Positions 42,326 to 51,888 of a DNA stretch of 64,000 nt are shown here, piece after piece. The translations under genes were made by a program, and so were the position numbers. Location of the stretch: NCBI RefSeq assembly GCF_042677945.1, contig NZ_JBHUDN010000009.1. One strand, written 5' to 3'. Origin of the DNA: Haloplanus litoreus (GTDB lineage Archaea > Halobacteriota > Halobacteria > Halobacteriales > Haloferacaceae). Positions within the stretch are counted from its first letter, which is position 1, and each line of letters begins with the position of its first letter. The notes under the pieces were generated by a model. It did no database searches and was not told where the DNA came from. It was given only the letters and a program-made list of their open reading frames with translations.

Positions 42326-43531
42326 ATGGCCCGCCGCGTACCGACGAGAGTGTCCCGGACCCGCAGTCGCTTCGCGCTCGCCGGCGTCGTCTACGCCACC
42401 CTGCTGGCACAGGTGCTCCTCTACCCCGGTATCGACGCGCTGGTTGGGGCGCTCGGGGCCGAGACTGATCTCGACGCGAGCATGTGGTTTCTCGCTGCCG
42501 AGTTCGGTGCCTTCGTCGTCTTCGCCGTCCCTTGGGGACTGGCGAGCGACGCCGCCGGCCGCCGAGTGCCGTTCGTCGCCGCGGGGGCCCTCCTCGGCGC
42601 CGCCGGCTACCTCCTTCTCGCCGTCCTGCCCGGCCGTCTGGGACTCTCCTTTCCCGCCGTGCTCGCGCTCCGGGCGTTTCAGGGGGCGGCGACCGTCGGT
42701 GCCTTCTCCCTGGCCATGACCATGCTCATGGATCTGGAGGGTTCGCACGGCCGGAACATGGGGGCGACGGGCATCGCCATCGGCCTCGGCACGGCCACCG
42801 GCGCGCCCCTCGGCGGCGTCCTCTACGGGGTCGGACCGTTCGTCCCGCTGTACGTGGCCAGTGGGGTGTTCCTCCTGGTTGCCCTCTGTGTCCCGTTCGT
42901 GGTGGACCGGGCACCCGCAGCCCGTGAGCGGACGTCGCCGTTCGCGGGGCTTCGCCGGACGCCACGGCTCGCGCTCCCCTACGCCTTCGGCTTCGCGGAT
43001 CGACTGACCGCCGGCTTCTTCTCCCTCGTCGGGACGCTCTACTTCCGCACCGTCTTCGACCTGAGCCCGGCGGCCACGGGACTGACGCTCGCGCTGTTTT
43101 TCGCCCCCTTCGCCCTGTTGCAGTACCCCTTCGGGGTCGTCTCGGATCGGATCGGCCGAACCGCACCCATCGTCGCGGGGTCGGCGCTGTACGGCGGGGC
43201 GGTGGTCCTCGTCGGCGCGGTGGCGAGCCTCCGGACCGCACAGGCCGGGATGGTGCTGGTCGGCGTCCTCGGTGCGCTCATGGTGCCGGCGACGCTGGCG
43301 CTGGTGACGGACCTCGCGGACCCGAGCGAGCGCGGCGTCGCCATGGCCGGGTTCAACATCGCCGGAAGCGTTGGCTTCCTCGTCGGCATCGTCGCCGGCG
43401 GTCTGGTCGCCGACACCTACGGCTACCGGACGGCCTTCCTGGTAGTCGGTGGCCTGGAAATCGCGCTCGCGGCGGTGACGCTCCCGGCCTTCCTGCGGGT
43501 GGAGCAGGGGTGGGTGGCCGGGGGGCGTTAG
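42326..43531 (+). CDS. Major facilitator superfamily transporter
   Basis: The 401-residue protein has 12 predicted helices in two halves. MFS motif A appears twice (GLASDAAGRR between helices 2 and 3; GVVSDRIGR in the second half). Overall pattern suggests a drug or small-molecule exporter. It is divergent from the sulfite-oxidase-like gene and its stop overlaps the convergent amine-oxidase-like gene by 4 bases. Confidence 0.9.
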   Translation: MARRVPTRVSRTRSRFALAGVVYATLLAQVLLYPGIDALVGALGAETDLDASMWFLAAEFGAFVVFAVPWGLASDAAGRRVPFVAAGALLGAAGYLLLAVLPGRLGLSFPAVLALRAFQGAATVGAFSLAMTMLMDLEGSHGRNMGATGIAIGLGTATGAPLGGVLYGVGPFVPLYVASGVFLLVALCVPFVVDRAPAARERTSPFAGLRRTPRLALPYAFGFADRLTAGFFSLVGTLYFRTVFDLSPAATGLTLALFFAPFALLQYPFGVVSDRIGRTAPIVAGSALYGGAVVLVGAVASLRTAQAGMVLVGVLGALMVPATLALVTDLADPSERGVAMAGFNIAGSVGFLVGIVAGGLVADTYGYRTAFLVVGGLEIALAAVTLPAFLRVEQGWVAGGR

Positions 43532-44559
43532 AGCGCGTACACGACCCGTTCGCCGGTGTCTAACCCGTTCCGGACGGCGGCGTGCAGGCGGGCCTCGCCC
43601 TCGACCCAGTCGCCGAGGACGTAGAGGCCGGCGTCCTCCGCGGCGGTACGGGCGCCGCGCCGGAGGCCCGATTCCGGGAGCGCGTACCGCCAACCCTGGT
43701 GGTCGGTCCAGGTGGGGTCGCTCAGTCGGCCGTCGTCGAGCAGCGACGCCGCGTGTCCGGCCAGCTCCGCGACGTTCTCGGCCGGGTCGGCGTCGTAGCG
43801 CTCCACCGACCACTCGTGGTTCGCCTGCACCACCAGCACCGACTCGCCGTCGGGGACGTGGCCGGGCTTGCACTCCTCGCGGGCCACCCAGCCGACTGGG
43901 TGCCCTTTGTCGGTGTTCACCAGCGCGTAGTACGGCCTGTCGAGTTCGAAGGGGTAGCCCAGCACGGCGGTCCAGACGGACCGGTAGTCCACGTCGCGGG
44001 TGGCCGAGAGCAGGTCGGCACGAGCCTCGCTCTCCCAGTCGGCCGTCTCCAGAAGTGCCGCCGTCTGCGGTGCCGGCGGGTTGAGCAGGAGGACGTCGAA
44101 GGGACCCCACCGCTCGCCCGCGGCGTCGGTCACCGTCCACGCGTCGCCCGCCCGCGCGATTCCTTCGACCCGGGTGCGCCGGTGGACCGTCGCGTCGGTA
44201 GCGCCGAAGAGGTGTTTGGCCAGACGCGTCAGCCCTGTCCGGTAGGTCCACTTCCGCTCGTCGGCGTCCCGGCCCTCGCTCACGGAGCCGGTGCGGTCGA
44301 AGGCGTAGATGTCGCCCGCAACCTCGACGAGGCCGTCGTCGAACGCCGAGACGAGGTCGACCACCCGGTCGTCGTCGTCCTTGAGGTAGTTGGCGCCGTA
44401 GTCGTAGGTCACGTCGTCGCGGCGACGGGTCGCCGCGCGGCCACAGAGACCACCCGACTTCTCAAGAACGGTGATCGAGGCGTCTGGGACCGCGCCGTCG
44501 ACGAGATACGTCGCCGCGGCGGCGGCCGCCCCCGCGCCCACGATGCCGATATCGGTCAT
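43528..44559 (-). CDS. FAD-dependent amine oxidase / renalase-like protein
   Basis: The 343 residues start MTDIGIVGAGAAAAAATYL at 44559; this is a dinucleotide-binding GxGxxA(G) fold, and the longer frame upstream is not used. The GANYLKDDDDRVV and C-terminal LYVLGDWVEGEARLHAAVRNG segments match flavin amine-oxidase-like proteins of the renalase type. Substrate is unknown; it could oxidise amines or reduced nicotinamide isomers. Confidence 0.85.
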   Translation of the reverse strand: MTDIGIVGAGAAAAAATYLVDGAVPDASITVLEKSGGLCGRAATRRRDDVTYDYGANYLKDDDDRVVDLVSAFDDGLVEVAGDIYAFDRTGSVSEGRDADERKWTYRTGLTRLAKHLFGATDATVHRRTRVEGIARAGDAWTVTDAAGERWGPFDVLLLNPPAPQTAALLETADWESEARADLLSATRDVDYRSVWTAVLGYPFELDRPYYALVNTDKGHPVGWVAREECKPGHVPDGESVLVVQANHEWSVERYDADPAENVAELAGHAASLLDDGRLSDPTWTDHQGWRYALPESGLRRGARTAAEDAGLYVLGDWVEGEARLHAAVRNGLDTGERVVYAL

Positions 44560-44720
44560 ACCCCCACTACGGGCGGAGCGGCAAAACTCCACGGACCAAA
44601 GCAGTCGTCCGCCCACGCCGGATTCGGGAGTCTGTCCGCCCCGGGCACGTTCGACGCGTACACCGACGGCCGCGACGATGCCCGCATCGGGCCTCCTTCG
44701 AGGCGTCGCTGGCGGGCGAC

Positions 44721-46142
44721 TTAGTCGTCCGCGCCGGCCGCCGCGTGCGCACGACCGATGGCCTTCCAGCGGTTCGAGCGGACACGAGCGACGTTCAGTC
44801 CGGCGGGGACGGCCGATTCGACGACCATCGCCACCAGCAGTGCCGTGGCGCCGAGGGGTGTGACGAGGCCGAGCGCTGCAACGGGGAGCGCACAGCCGTA
44901 CCGCCCGAACAGTGAGGTGAGGAAGGGGTAGCGAGTGTCGCCCGCGCCCCGGAGCGTCCCGGTCGCGGAGCCGTCGACGCCGAGGAAGGCGACGCTGACG
45001 GCGGCGGCGGCGACGAAGGGACCGGCGACGGCGACGACGGCCGGGTCGTCGACGAACAGCCCGGCGATCCGACCGGAGAGGGCGAGGACGGCCGTCGTGG
45101 CGACGACGTACACCGTCGCCGAGAGACGGACGATGGCCCGGGCGTAGGCCTCGGCGTCGGCCGCGTCGCCGGCCCCGAGTCGCTGGCCGACGAGCGTGCT
45201 CGCGGCGATGGAAAAGCCCCAGGAGAAACTGTCGATCAGCGTGCGGACGCGCCGGGCCACCTCGTAGGCGGCGACGACGGCCGGGCCGAAAGTAGCCGCG
45301 ATGGCGACCAGCGGGAAGGCAACGAGCATCTCCGCGGTGCGTCTGGCCATCAGAGGTGCGGAGACGGCGAGTAGTCGTCGGGTGAGGGGGACGGCGCCCT
45401 CGAAGCGGGTCGTCGCCCGCGTGACTGCGACGGGGCAGGTCCCGCGGCCGAAGTACGACCGGCCGGAGAGCCCCCACGCGAAGACGAGGGCGACGACGCC
45501 CGTCGCGAGCGAGGTGCCAGCGGCGGCGCCGGCGACGCCGAACCCGTAGCCGAAGATCAGGACCACCGAGAGGACGACGTTCGCCAGCGCACCCCCGGCA
45601 CGGACGACCATGGGCGTCAGCGTGTCGCCGACGCCGGCGTAGGTACGGCTGGCGATCAGGTTCGGGAACTCGAAGAGGAGGGCGGGCGCGACGAGGGCGA
45701 GGTAGGTGGCCGCGTGGCGGAGGGGCTCCGGTTCGGAGCCGAAGACGGCGACCAGTTCGGGCGCGAAGGCGGCGTAGGCGGTGGCGATAGGCGCCGCGAC
45801 GACGAGGGCAACGGCGAGGGAGACGCCGACAGCGGCGCTCGCCCGAGCCGAATCCTCGGCGCCGTAGGCCTGCGAGACGAGGGTGACCGTCCCACCCGCG
45901 AGCCCGATGCCGAGGAACTTCCCCACCTGCCAGTAGACATTGGCGAAGGCGAGACCGGCGACGGCGGCGGTGCCCACGTCCCAGCCGACCAGTGCCAGGT
46001 CGACCGTGCTCTTGGACATGATGGCGAGGCCGGTGACGATCCGCGGCCACGCCAGGTCGAACGTCTCGCGGAAGCGACGGGGGTCGATGATCCCGGCGCG
46101 GTCGAGGGCGCGAGCGACTGTGTCGAACGGTCGGCCGTCCAT
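44721..46142 (-). CDS. MATE-family efflux transporter
   Basis: This 473-residue protein has 12 predicted helices with the MATE internal duplication: AWPRIVTGLAIMSKSTVDLALVGW in the first half and APLMARRTAEMLVAFPLVAIA in the second. MATE proteins expel cationic drugs using Na+ or H+ gradients, fitting a high-salt cell. The start at 46142 is shared-region divergent from a zinc-ribbon gene. Confidence 0.92.
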   Translation of the reverse strand: MDGRPFDTVARALDRAGIIDPRRFRETFDLAWPRIVTGLAIMSKSTVDLALVGWDVGTAAVAGLAFANVYWQVGKFLGIGLAGGTVTLVSQAYGAEDSARASAAVGVSLAVALVVAAPIATAYAAFAPELVAVFGSEPEPLRHAATYLALVAPALLFEFPNLIASRTYAGVGDTLTPMVVRAGGALANVVLSVVLIFGYGFGVAGAAAGTSLATGVVALVFAWGLSGRSYFGRGTCPVAVTRATTRFEGAVPLTRRLLAVSAPLMARRTAEMLVAFPLVAIAATFGPAVVAAYEVARRVRTLIDSFSWGFSIAASTLVGQRLGAGDAADAEAYARAIVRLSATVYVVATTAVLALSGRIAGLFVDDPAVVAVAGPFVAAAAVSVAFLGVDGSATGTLRGAGDTRYPFLTSLFGRYGCALPVAALGLVTPLGATALLVAMVVESAVPAGLNVARVRSNRWKAIGRAHAAAGADD

Positions 46143-46224
46143 CGGGCGCCGTTACGGCGGCCGCGTATTGGAGGTTTGCAATCGGCCCCAAAACACATCT
46201 GTCACCCGACAGAAACGGGCGGAT

Positions 46225-46368
46225 ATGCTGCAGGCGGAACTCGAAGTGTGTCGCGACTGTGGCATCGTTCACATGGAAGGCGGTCCCGGCCCGGACCACG
46301 TCGACGAGTGTGCGGCCTGTGGCGGGCGCGTCGACGAAGTGGCGTTCGACGACCTCGTGGGATTCTGA
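46225..46368 (+). CDS. 47-aa zinc-ribbon protein
   Basis: It reads MLQAELEVCRDCG ... CAACGGRVDEVAFDDLVGF. Two CxxC knuckles 23 residues apart make one zinc ribbon, and the C-terminus is acidic. It is a typical haloarchaeal one-domain zinc protein, probably binding nucleic acid or protein. It is transcribed divergently from the MATE gene. Confidence 0.72.
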   Translation: MLQAELEVCRDCGIVHMEGGPGPDHVDECAACGGRVDEVAFDDLVGF

Positions 46369-46389
46369 CGGGAGCGACGCTCGCGGCCG

Positions 46390-47328
46390 TCAGGCGACCC
46401 GGTTCCGGAGGTCCTCGCCGGCCTGGTACTGGTCGAAGATTTCCATCACGAGGTCGGCGATGTCGAGGTGGTAGCGGTTGGTAGCGGAGCCGCGGTGGGG
46501 GGAGATGATGACCTCCTCGAAGTCCCAGAGCGGGTTGTCCGCCGGGAGGGGTTCGGTCTCGAAGACGTCGAGGCCGGCACCCGCAATCTCCCCGACGTCG
46601 AGGGCGTCGATCAGGGCGTCTTCGTCGGCGATGGGACCGCGGGCGACGTTGATCAGGTAGGCGTCGTCGCGCATGGTCTCGAACTCGGGGGTCGAAAACA
46701 TCCCCTCGGTCTCGGGGGTGTGCGGGACGGCGATGGCGACGAAGCGGGCGTCGGCGATGGCCTCGTGGAGGTCGTCGGGATGGTAGAGTTCGGCGACGCC
46801 GGGAACGGACTCGTCGGAGCGGCGGACGCCGACGACGTCCATGCCGAGGGCGTCCGCACGCTGTGCGATGCCCCGGCCGAGGGTGCCGAGGCCGACGACA
46901 CAGAGTCGCTCGTTCTCGACGGTGAAGGGGCGTTCGTACTCGGGTTCGAACCAGTGGTTCTCGTTCTGGTGATCGCGGTAGATGTGGAGCATGCGCGCCA
47001 GCGACACCATATACCCGACGGCGATTTCGCCGACGGTGGTGTCGTGGATGCCCGTGCTGTTGGTGAGGGGGACGCCCTCGGTTTCGTAGGCCGCCGTGTC
47101 GAACTCGTCGTAGCCGGCACGGATGCAGTGGACCCAGCCGGCGTCGAGGAAGGCGTCACGGGGGCGGAACGAGGCCACCGCGTCCGTGCGGTCGAACGCC
47201 TCGTCGTCGTCGACGATGTCGACCGGGACGTCGAGCTCCGCGAAGGCCTCCGCGAACGCCTCGACCGGAATTTTGGTGGATACCGACTCGTGTACACAGA
47301 GCCGTTCGAGCTGCGGTCTCTCGGACAT
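46390..47328 (-). CDS. D-2-hydroxyacid dehydrogenase
   Basis: The 312-residue NAD(P)-dependent enzyme has the Rossmann motif VVGLGTLGRG and the catalytic Arg (NVARGPIADE), Glu (FETEPLP) and His (SPHRGSAT). The family reduces 2-oxoacids to D-2-hydroxyacids or the reverse. It is divergent from a ThDP enzyme that also acts on 2-oxoacids; the two share a promoter region with duplicated 44-bp elements. A common substrate is a reasonable inference. Confidence 0.9.
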   Translation of the reverse strand: MSERPQLERLCVHESVSTKIPVEAFAEAFAELDVPVDIVDDDEAFDRTDAVASFRPRDAFLDAGWVHCIRAGYDEFDTAAYETEGVPLTNSTGIHDTTVGEIAVGYMVSLARMLHIYRDHQNENHWFEPEYERPFTVENERLCVVGLGTLGRGIAQRADALGMDVVGVRRSDESVPGVAELYHPDDLHEAIADARFVAIAVPHTPETEGMFSTPEFETMRDDAYLINVARGPIADEDALIDALDVGEIAGAGLDVFETEPLPADNPLWDFEEVIISPHRGSATNRYHLDIADLVMEIFDQYQAGEDLRNRVA

Positions 47329-47360
47329 GTGTCAGAAATCCCGGCTCTGGCTATTCAACG

Positions 47361-47448
47361 TTTCGACAGATGACGACGAGGACTTAGCTATCTGTCCCTA
47401 TCTTTTTCGACAGATGACGACGAGGACTTAGCCGTTTGTCCTTACCTT
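47361..47448. repeat. Two tandem 44-bp elements between divergent promoters
   Basis: Copies 47361-47404 and 47405-47448 share the first 28 bases exactly (TTTCGACAGATGACGACGAG start) and are similar afterwards. They fill the gap between the promoter of the dehydrogenase (ATG 47328, minus) and that of the ThDP enzyme (ATG 47480, plus; TATA-like TTTACAA at 47446-47452). They look like duplicated operator sites. Confidence 0.75.
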
Positions 47449-47479
47449 TACAACCCGGGGGGTATTGCTGTCCAGTAGG

Positions 47480-49096
47480 ATGAATGTAACAGACGCCATC
47501 GCGGAAATACTGGCAGCGGAGGGTGTCGAACATCTGATAGGATTCCCGAGCAACCCCCTGTTCGACGACGGCGCCGCAGCGGAAGCCGGGATCCGTCCCA
47601 TCGTCGTCCGGCAGGAGCGAACCGGCGCCCACATTCTCGACGGCATCGCTCGCGTCACGTCCGGCGATCAGGTCGAAGCGTTCGCCTGTCAGCACGGTCC
47701 CGGCACGGAGAACTCCGTCGGCGGCATCGCACAGGCCTACGCCGAGTCCGCGCCCATCGTCGCGCTCCCGGCCGGCTACTCCCGTGCGAAGACGAACACC
47801 GACCCCAAGTTCAGTTCGCTGATCAACTACCAGGCGGTCACGAAGACGACGGAGCAGTTGACCGACCCCGAGGCGACCGAGGAGACGATCCGGCGCGCGT
47901 TCCAGGCGGCGCGTAACGGGCGCCAGCGGCCGGGTCTCGTCGAGATTCCGAAGGATGTGTTCCGCGAGGAGGTCGACGAGATCGACTACCAGCCGACGTC
48001 GTCGACGCGGACCGCACCGGACCCACACGCCGTCGAGAAGGCGGCCGACGCGCTCCTCGACGCCGATCTGCCGGTCATCAACGCCGGACAGGGTGTCCAC
48101 TACGCGAAGGCGTGGGAGCCCCTGCAGGAACTCGCCGAACTGCTGGAAGCGCCGGTCGCGACCACGCTCAACGGCAAGAGCGCCTTCCCCGAGGACCACC
48201 CGCTCTCGCTCGGTGCCGGATCGAAGAGCGAACCCCGACAGCTCAACCACTTCGTCAACGAGGCGGACGTGCTCTTCGGCATCGGCTGCAGTTTCACCAA
48301 GACGGCCTACGGCATCACGCCGCCCACGGAGGACAACACCCTCATCCACTCGACGAACGACCCCGGCGACGTGGACAAGGACTACAAGTCCGACCTCGCG
48401 GTCATCGGCGACGCGAAACTCGTCCTCGAAGCCGTCGTCGACGAAATCGAGGCTCGCGTCGGCGACGACACCGACTTCGGCCGGTACGACGACGTGACCG
48501 GCGAAATCGCGGACATCGAGGAGGCGTGGCTCGCCGACTGGTCGGACGTGCTCACGTCGGACGAGACGCCGATCAACCCCTACCGCGTCGTCCACGAACT
48601 CGACCGGGTCATCGACAAGGACGAAGTCGTCGCAACGGCCGACGCCGGCAACGCCCGCGACTTCATGGCTCCCTTCTTCGAGGTGACCGAGCCGCTTTCC
48701 TATCTCGGTTGGGGCAAGACGACGCAGCTTGGCTACGGGCTGGGCCTGATGATGGGCGCAAAGCTCACTCATCCCGAGAAGGTCTGTGTCCACGTCATGG
48801 GTGACGGTGCCATCGGCATGACCGGCATGGACTTCGAGACGGCCGTCCGCGAGGACATCCCCGTCCTCGAAATCGTCCTCAACAACTTCGAGATGGCGAG
48901 CTACGACACGCCGTTCTCGGGCCACTACGCCGACTTCGCCGAATCCATGGGCGGCTACGGCGAACGCGTCGAGGATCCGAGCGAAGTCGCCGCCGCCATC
49001 GAACGCGGCGTCGAGAAGACCAAGGAGGGCACGCCGGTCCTGCTCGAGTTCCTCACCGCCAAGTACACCGAACTCTCGCGACCCGACCTCGAGTAG
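47480..49096 (+). CDS. ThDP-dependent 2-oxoacid enzyme (acetolactate synthase-like)
   Basis: The 538 residues start MNVTDAIAEILAAEGVEH at 47480. The ThDP-activating Glu lies in RQERTGAHILDGIAR, and the C-terminal pyrophosphate motif is GDGAIGMTGMDF ending in NN. The domain order Pyr-central-PP is that of the acetolactate synthase family, but the FPSNPLFDDGAAAE start differs from true biosynthetic IlvB. A 2-oxoacid decarboxylase or carboligase is likely. It shares the duplicated divergent promoter with a 2-hydroxyacid dehydrogenase. Confidence 0.85.
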   Translation: MNVTDAIAEILAAEGVEHLIGFPSNPLFDDGAAAEAGIRPIVVRQERTGAHILDGIARVTSGDQVEAFACQHGPGTENSVGGIAQAYAESAPIVALPAGYSRAKTNTDPKFSSLINYQAVTKTTEQLTDPEATEETIRRAFQAARNGRQRPGLVEIPKDVFREEVDEIDYQPTSSTRTAPDPHAVEKAADALLDADLPVINAGQGVHYAKAWEPLQELAELLEAPVATTLNGKSAFPEDHPLSLGAGSKSEPRQLNHFVNEADVLFGIGCSFTKTAYGITPPTEDNTLIHSTNDPGDVDKDYKSDLAVIGDAKLVLEAVVDEIEARVGDDTDFGRYDDVTGEIADIEEAWLADWSDVLTSDETPINPYRVVHELDRVIDKDEVVATADAGNARDFMAPFFEVTEPLSYLGWGKTTQLGYGLGLMMGAKLTHPEKVCVHVMGDGAIGMTGMDFETAVREDIPVLEIVLNNFEMASYDTPFSGHYADFAESMGGYGERVEDPSEVAAAIERGVEKTKEGTPVLLEFLTAKYTELSRPDLE

Positions 49097-49167
49097 CCCG
49101 ACCCGCTGTTTCGAGCAGGAAATAACCGTTTCACGTTACGATTGGGCAGTCGAGTTACGACTAGTGG

Positions 49168-49177
49168 TTACATTTAC
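49168..49177 (+). promoter_or_regulatory. TATA-like element of the DUF2061 gene
   Basis: TTACATTTAC lies about 28 bases upstream of the ATG at 49203, fitting a leaderless start there. Confidence 0.45.
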
Positions 49178-49202
49178 GTGCTCCCCGTCCGTAACACGAG
49201 CT

Positions 49203-49439
49203 ATGTCACCGAGCGCCACTGTTCGGCGCCCGCGACAGGCACGGCGCCGGGCGCTCGTGAAGACGGTCTGTTACCGACTGTTGATGATCGCGGTCACCGT
49301 CGCCGTCGCGTGGGTCGTCGTCGGTGACGTCGGCGACGCCGTGAGCGTCGGTCTCGTCGCCAACCTCGTCAAAACGGGGACCTACTACGCGTACGAACGG
49401 CTGTGGGATCGGGTCGCGTGGGGTCTGGCCGAACCGTAA
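49203..49439 (+). CDS. DUF2061 membrane protein
   Basis: The 78-residue protein has a basic N-terminus, then a helix (YRLLMIAVTVAVAWVVVGD) and a second helix ending in KTGTYYAYERLWDRV. The closing Y-E-R-x-W signature identifies DUF2061, a small two-helix family of unknown function found in bacteria and archaea. It is a single gene with its own promoter. Confidence 0.85.
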   Translation: MSPSATVRRPRQARRRALVKTVCYRLLMIAVTVAVAWVVVGDVGDAVSVGLVANLVKTGTYYAYERLWDRVAWGLAEP

Positions 49440-49482
49440 TCCGTGGGAAAGTCTAACGAACGTCCAGCCCGTAGGTCCACCG

Positions 49483-49758
49483 ATGGCATTCGAACTCGGG
49501 TTCCTCGTCGGATCGCTCGCGATCCTCGGGGTGGTCCTCTACTTCACGCGGATCCGGGGACCGACCCTCCCCCACGAGGCGACGATGGCGGAGGGGCAGG
49601 AGGAGGAGACTCCCGATCGCGACGTCGCCGGCGACGCCCGCGTCCCCCCCGTCGATCCGACGGGTCCGACGTGCGAACTCTGCGGCGAGAACCCCGCAGC
49701 CCGGTCCGTCAACGGGATGCAGGTCTGTCCGAAGTGCGACGAGGACCTGCTGTCGTAG
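49483..49758 (+). CDS. Membrane-anchored zinc-finger protein (91 aa)
   Basis: One N-terminal helix (about residues 5-23) anchors the protein. An acidic linker of about 40 residues leads to a C-terminal zinc finger (CELCGENPAARS ... VCPKCDEDLL). The layout places the finger on one side of the membrane. The family is not recognised. It is convergent with the aconitase gene. Confidence 0.7.
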   Translation: MAFELGFLVGSLAILGVVLYFTRIRGPTLPHEATMAEGQEEETPDRDVAGDARVPPVDPTGPTCELCGENPAARSVNGMQVCPKCDEDLLS

Positions 49759-49812
49759 TCGCCGCGCGCCCTCGGCCGGGACCGAGAACGGGGACGAACA
49801 GCAGCGGTGCGA

Positions 49813-51771
49813 TCAGGCCCCTTCGCCCGCCGCGTCCGCGAACTGCTGGCGGGTGTGCGGGAGTTTCCCGCCGGCCGCGAGCAGTTCCCGTTCGCGCTCG
49901 TTGGCGTCGAGACGGGCCGTCGCCTCCCAGTCGTCGTTCACCCGAATGGTGAGCGCTTCCCGTCCGCCCTCGACGGCCTCGACGGCGTCGTCGACAATTT
50001 CGATGTCGTCGCCTTGGTCGATCCGTTCGTAGGTCGCCTCGTCGATGGTCAGCGGCAGGAGACCGAAGTTGATGAGGTTGGACTTGTGGATGCGGGCGAA
50101 CGACTGCGCGAAGACGGCGTGGATGCCCAGATACATCGGGCAGAGCGCGGCGTGTTCACGCGAGGAGCCCTGGCCGTAGTTCTCGCCGGCGACGAGGAAG
50201 CCGCCGTCCGCGTCCATCGCACGCGCCGCGAACGTCTCGTCGACGCGTTTGAGCGTGAACTCCGAGAGCTTCGGCACGTTCGAGCGGTAGACCGACACCT
50301 CCTGGGTCGCCGGAATCACGTGGTCGGTCGTGATGTTGTCGGGCATCTTCAACAGCGCCGACCCCGTCAGGTCGGCACCCAGCGGGTCCTTGAGCGGCAC
50401 TTCGTCGATGTTCGGCCCCTTGACCAGTTCGTCGTCGACGGCCTCGTCGGGCATGATGAGGTCGGCCTCGCTGGTGCCGATGTAGGAGTCGGGCATCTCG
50501 AAGCCGGGGGCGTCGACGTCGAGATCCAGGTCCCGCGGGTCGGTGATCTCACCCGTGAGTGCCGTCGCGGCGGCTACCTCCGGCGAACAGAGGTAGACCG
50601 CGTCATCTTCCATCCCCGAACGACCCTCGAAGTTTCGGTTGAAGGTGCGGACGCTCACGGAGTCGGACGCGGGGACGTGACCGGCGCCGATGCAGGCGCC
50701 ACAGGTCGCCTCCGAGACGCTGACACCCGCCGCCATCAGTTCGGCCGTGAACCCGTTTCGGGCGAGCATCTCGGAGGCCTGCTTCGATCCGGGCGCGACG
50801 ATGGTCTCGACCCGCTTGGCCACCTCGCGGCCGTCTAGCATCTTCGCCACCGGGAGGATGTCCTCGTAGGCGCCGTTGGTACAGGAGCCGACGAGCACCT
50901 GATCGGTGTCGGTGCCCGCGACCTCGCGGACCGGCACGACGTTGTCCGGCATCGACGGACGGGCGATCAGGGGTTCGATCTCCGAGAGGTCGACGACGAG
51001 TTCGTCGTCGTACTCGGCGTCCTCGTCGGGTTGCAACTCGACGTAGTCCTCCGGGCGGCCCAGTCGCTCGAAGAACTCCGCGGTCCGCTCGTCGGACGGG
51101 AAGATGGAGGTGGTCGCACCGAGTTCCGTCCCCATGTTCGTGATGACGGTGCGTTCGTGTGCCGAGAGGCTCTCGACGCCCGGCCCGGTGTATTCGAACA
51201 CCTTGCCGACGCCGGCCTTGACCGAGAACCGGCGGAGGAGTTCGAGGATCACGTCCTTCGCCGTCGACCACTCCGGCAGTTCGCCCTCCAGGCGCACGTT
51301 CACAACTTCGGGGACGTCGAGGTAGTAGGGCGCCCCGCCCATCGCGGTGGCGACGTCGAGGCCGCCGGTGCCGATGCCGAGACAGCCGAGGCCGCCCGCC
51401 GTCGGGGTGTGGGAGTCCGCCCCGAGCAGGGTCTTGCCCGGCGCGGTGAAGTTCTCCTTGTGGACCTGGTGGAGGATGCCCGTGCCCGGCCGGGCGAAGT
51501 AGGCACCGTAGGTGCCGGCGGCCGACCGAAGGAAGCGGTGATCGTCGGAGACTTTGAAGTCCGGCTGGTAGGTCTGGTGGTCGCAGTGCTGGCCGGCCAC
51601 GTCGACCTGTACCTCGTCGAGACCCAACGCCTCGAACTGGAGCCACGCCATCGTCCCGGTCAGGTCGTGAGCGATCACCTGATCCACTTCGATGCCGACC
51701 TCCTCGCCCGTCTCGACCTCGCCGTCTACGAGGTGCTCTTCGAGAATCTTCTCCGTGAGCGTGCGTCCCAT
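49813..51771 (-). CDS. acn: Aconitate hydratase
   Basis: This 652-residue protein begins MGRTLTEKILEEHLV at 51771. Cluster cysteines are in GSCTN and CGACIGAG, with substrate contacts in LLGADSHTPTAGGLG and the swivel-domain GENYGQGSSREHAA. Aconitase isomerises citrate to isocitrate in the TCA cycle and feeds isocitrate lyase (aceA, 16670). Its length is shorter than bacterial AcnA and normal for the archaeal single-chain form. Confidence 0.95.
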   Translation of the reverse strand: MGRTLTEKILEEHLVDGEVETGEEVGIEVDQVIAHDLTGTMAWLQFEALGLDEVQVDVAGQHCDHQTYQPDFKVSDDHRFLRSAAGTYGAYFARPGTGILHQVHKENFTAPGKTLLGADSHTPTAGGLGCLGIGTGGLDVATAMGGAPYYLDVPEVVNVRLEGELPEWSTAKDVILELLRRFSVKAGVGKVFEYTGPGVESLSAHERTVITNMGTELGATTSIFPSDERTAEFFERLGRPEDYVELQPDEDAEYDDELVVDLSEIEPLIARPSMPDNVVPVREVAGTDTDQVLVGSCTNGAYEDILPVAKMLDGREVAKRVETIVAPGSKQASEMLARNGFTAELMAAGVSVSEATCGACIGAGHVPASDSVSVRTFNRNFEGRSGMEDDAVYLCSPEVAAATALTGEITDPRDLDLDVDAPGFEMPDSYIGTSEADLIMPDEAVDDELVKGPNIDEVPLKDPLGADLTGSALLKMPDNITTDHVIPATQEVSVYRSNVPKLSEFTLKRVDETFAARAMDADGGFLVAGENYGQGSSREHAALCPMYLGIHAVFAQSFARIHKSNLINFGLLPLTIDEATYERIDQGDDIEIVDDAVEAVEGGREALTIRVNDDWEATARLDANERERELLAAGGKLPHTRQQFADAAGEGA

Positions 51772-51888
51772 AGTTGATCTACCGAGGTTTGCGTACTCCG
51801 TCACATAACCGTTTCCACCGACGGGGAAGACGGCCGTACGCGGCCGAATTACCGGTGAAAGATCGTGCGGGAACCTGCCCGGCGGGCC

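Noticed and set aside
43528..46299. 923-residue fusion of amine oxidase with upstream sequence
   Set aside because: The part before 44559 is an Arg-rich antisense frame of the MATE gene; the FAD motif starts at 44559.
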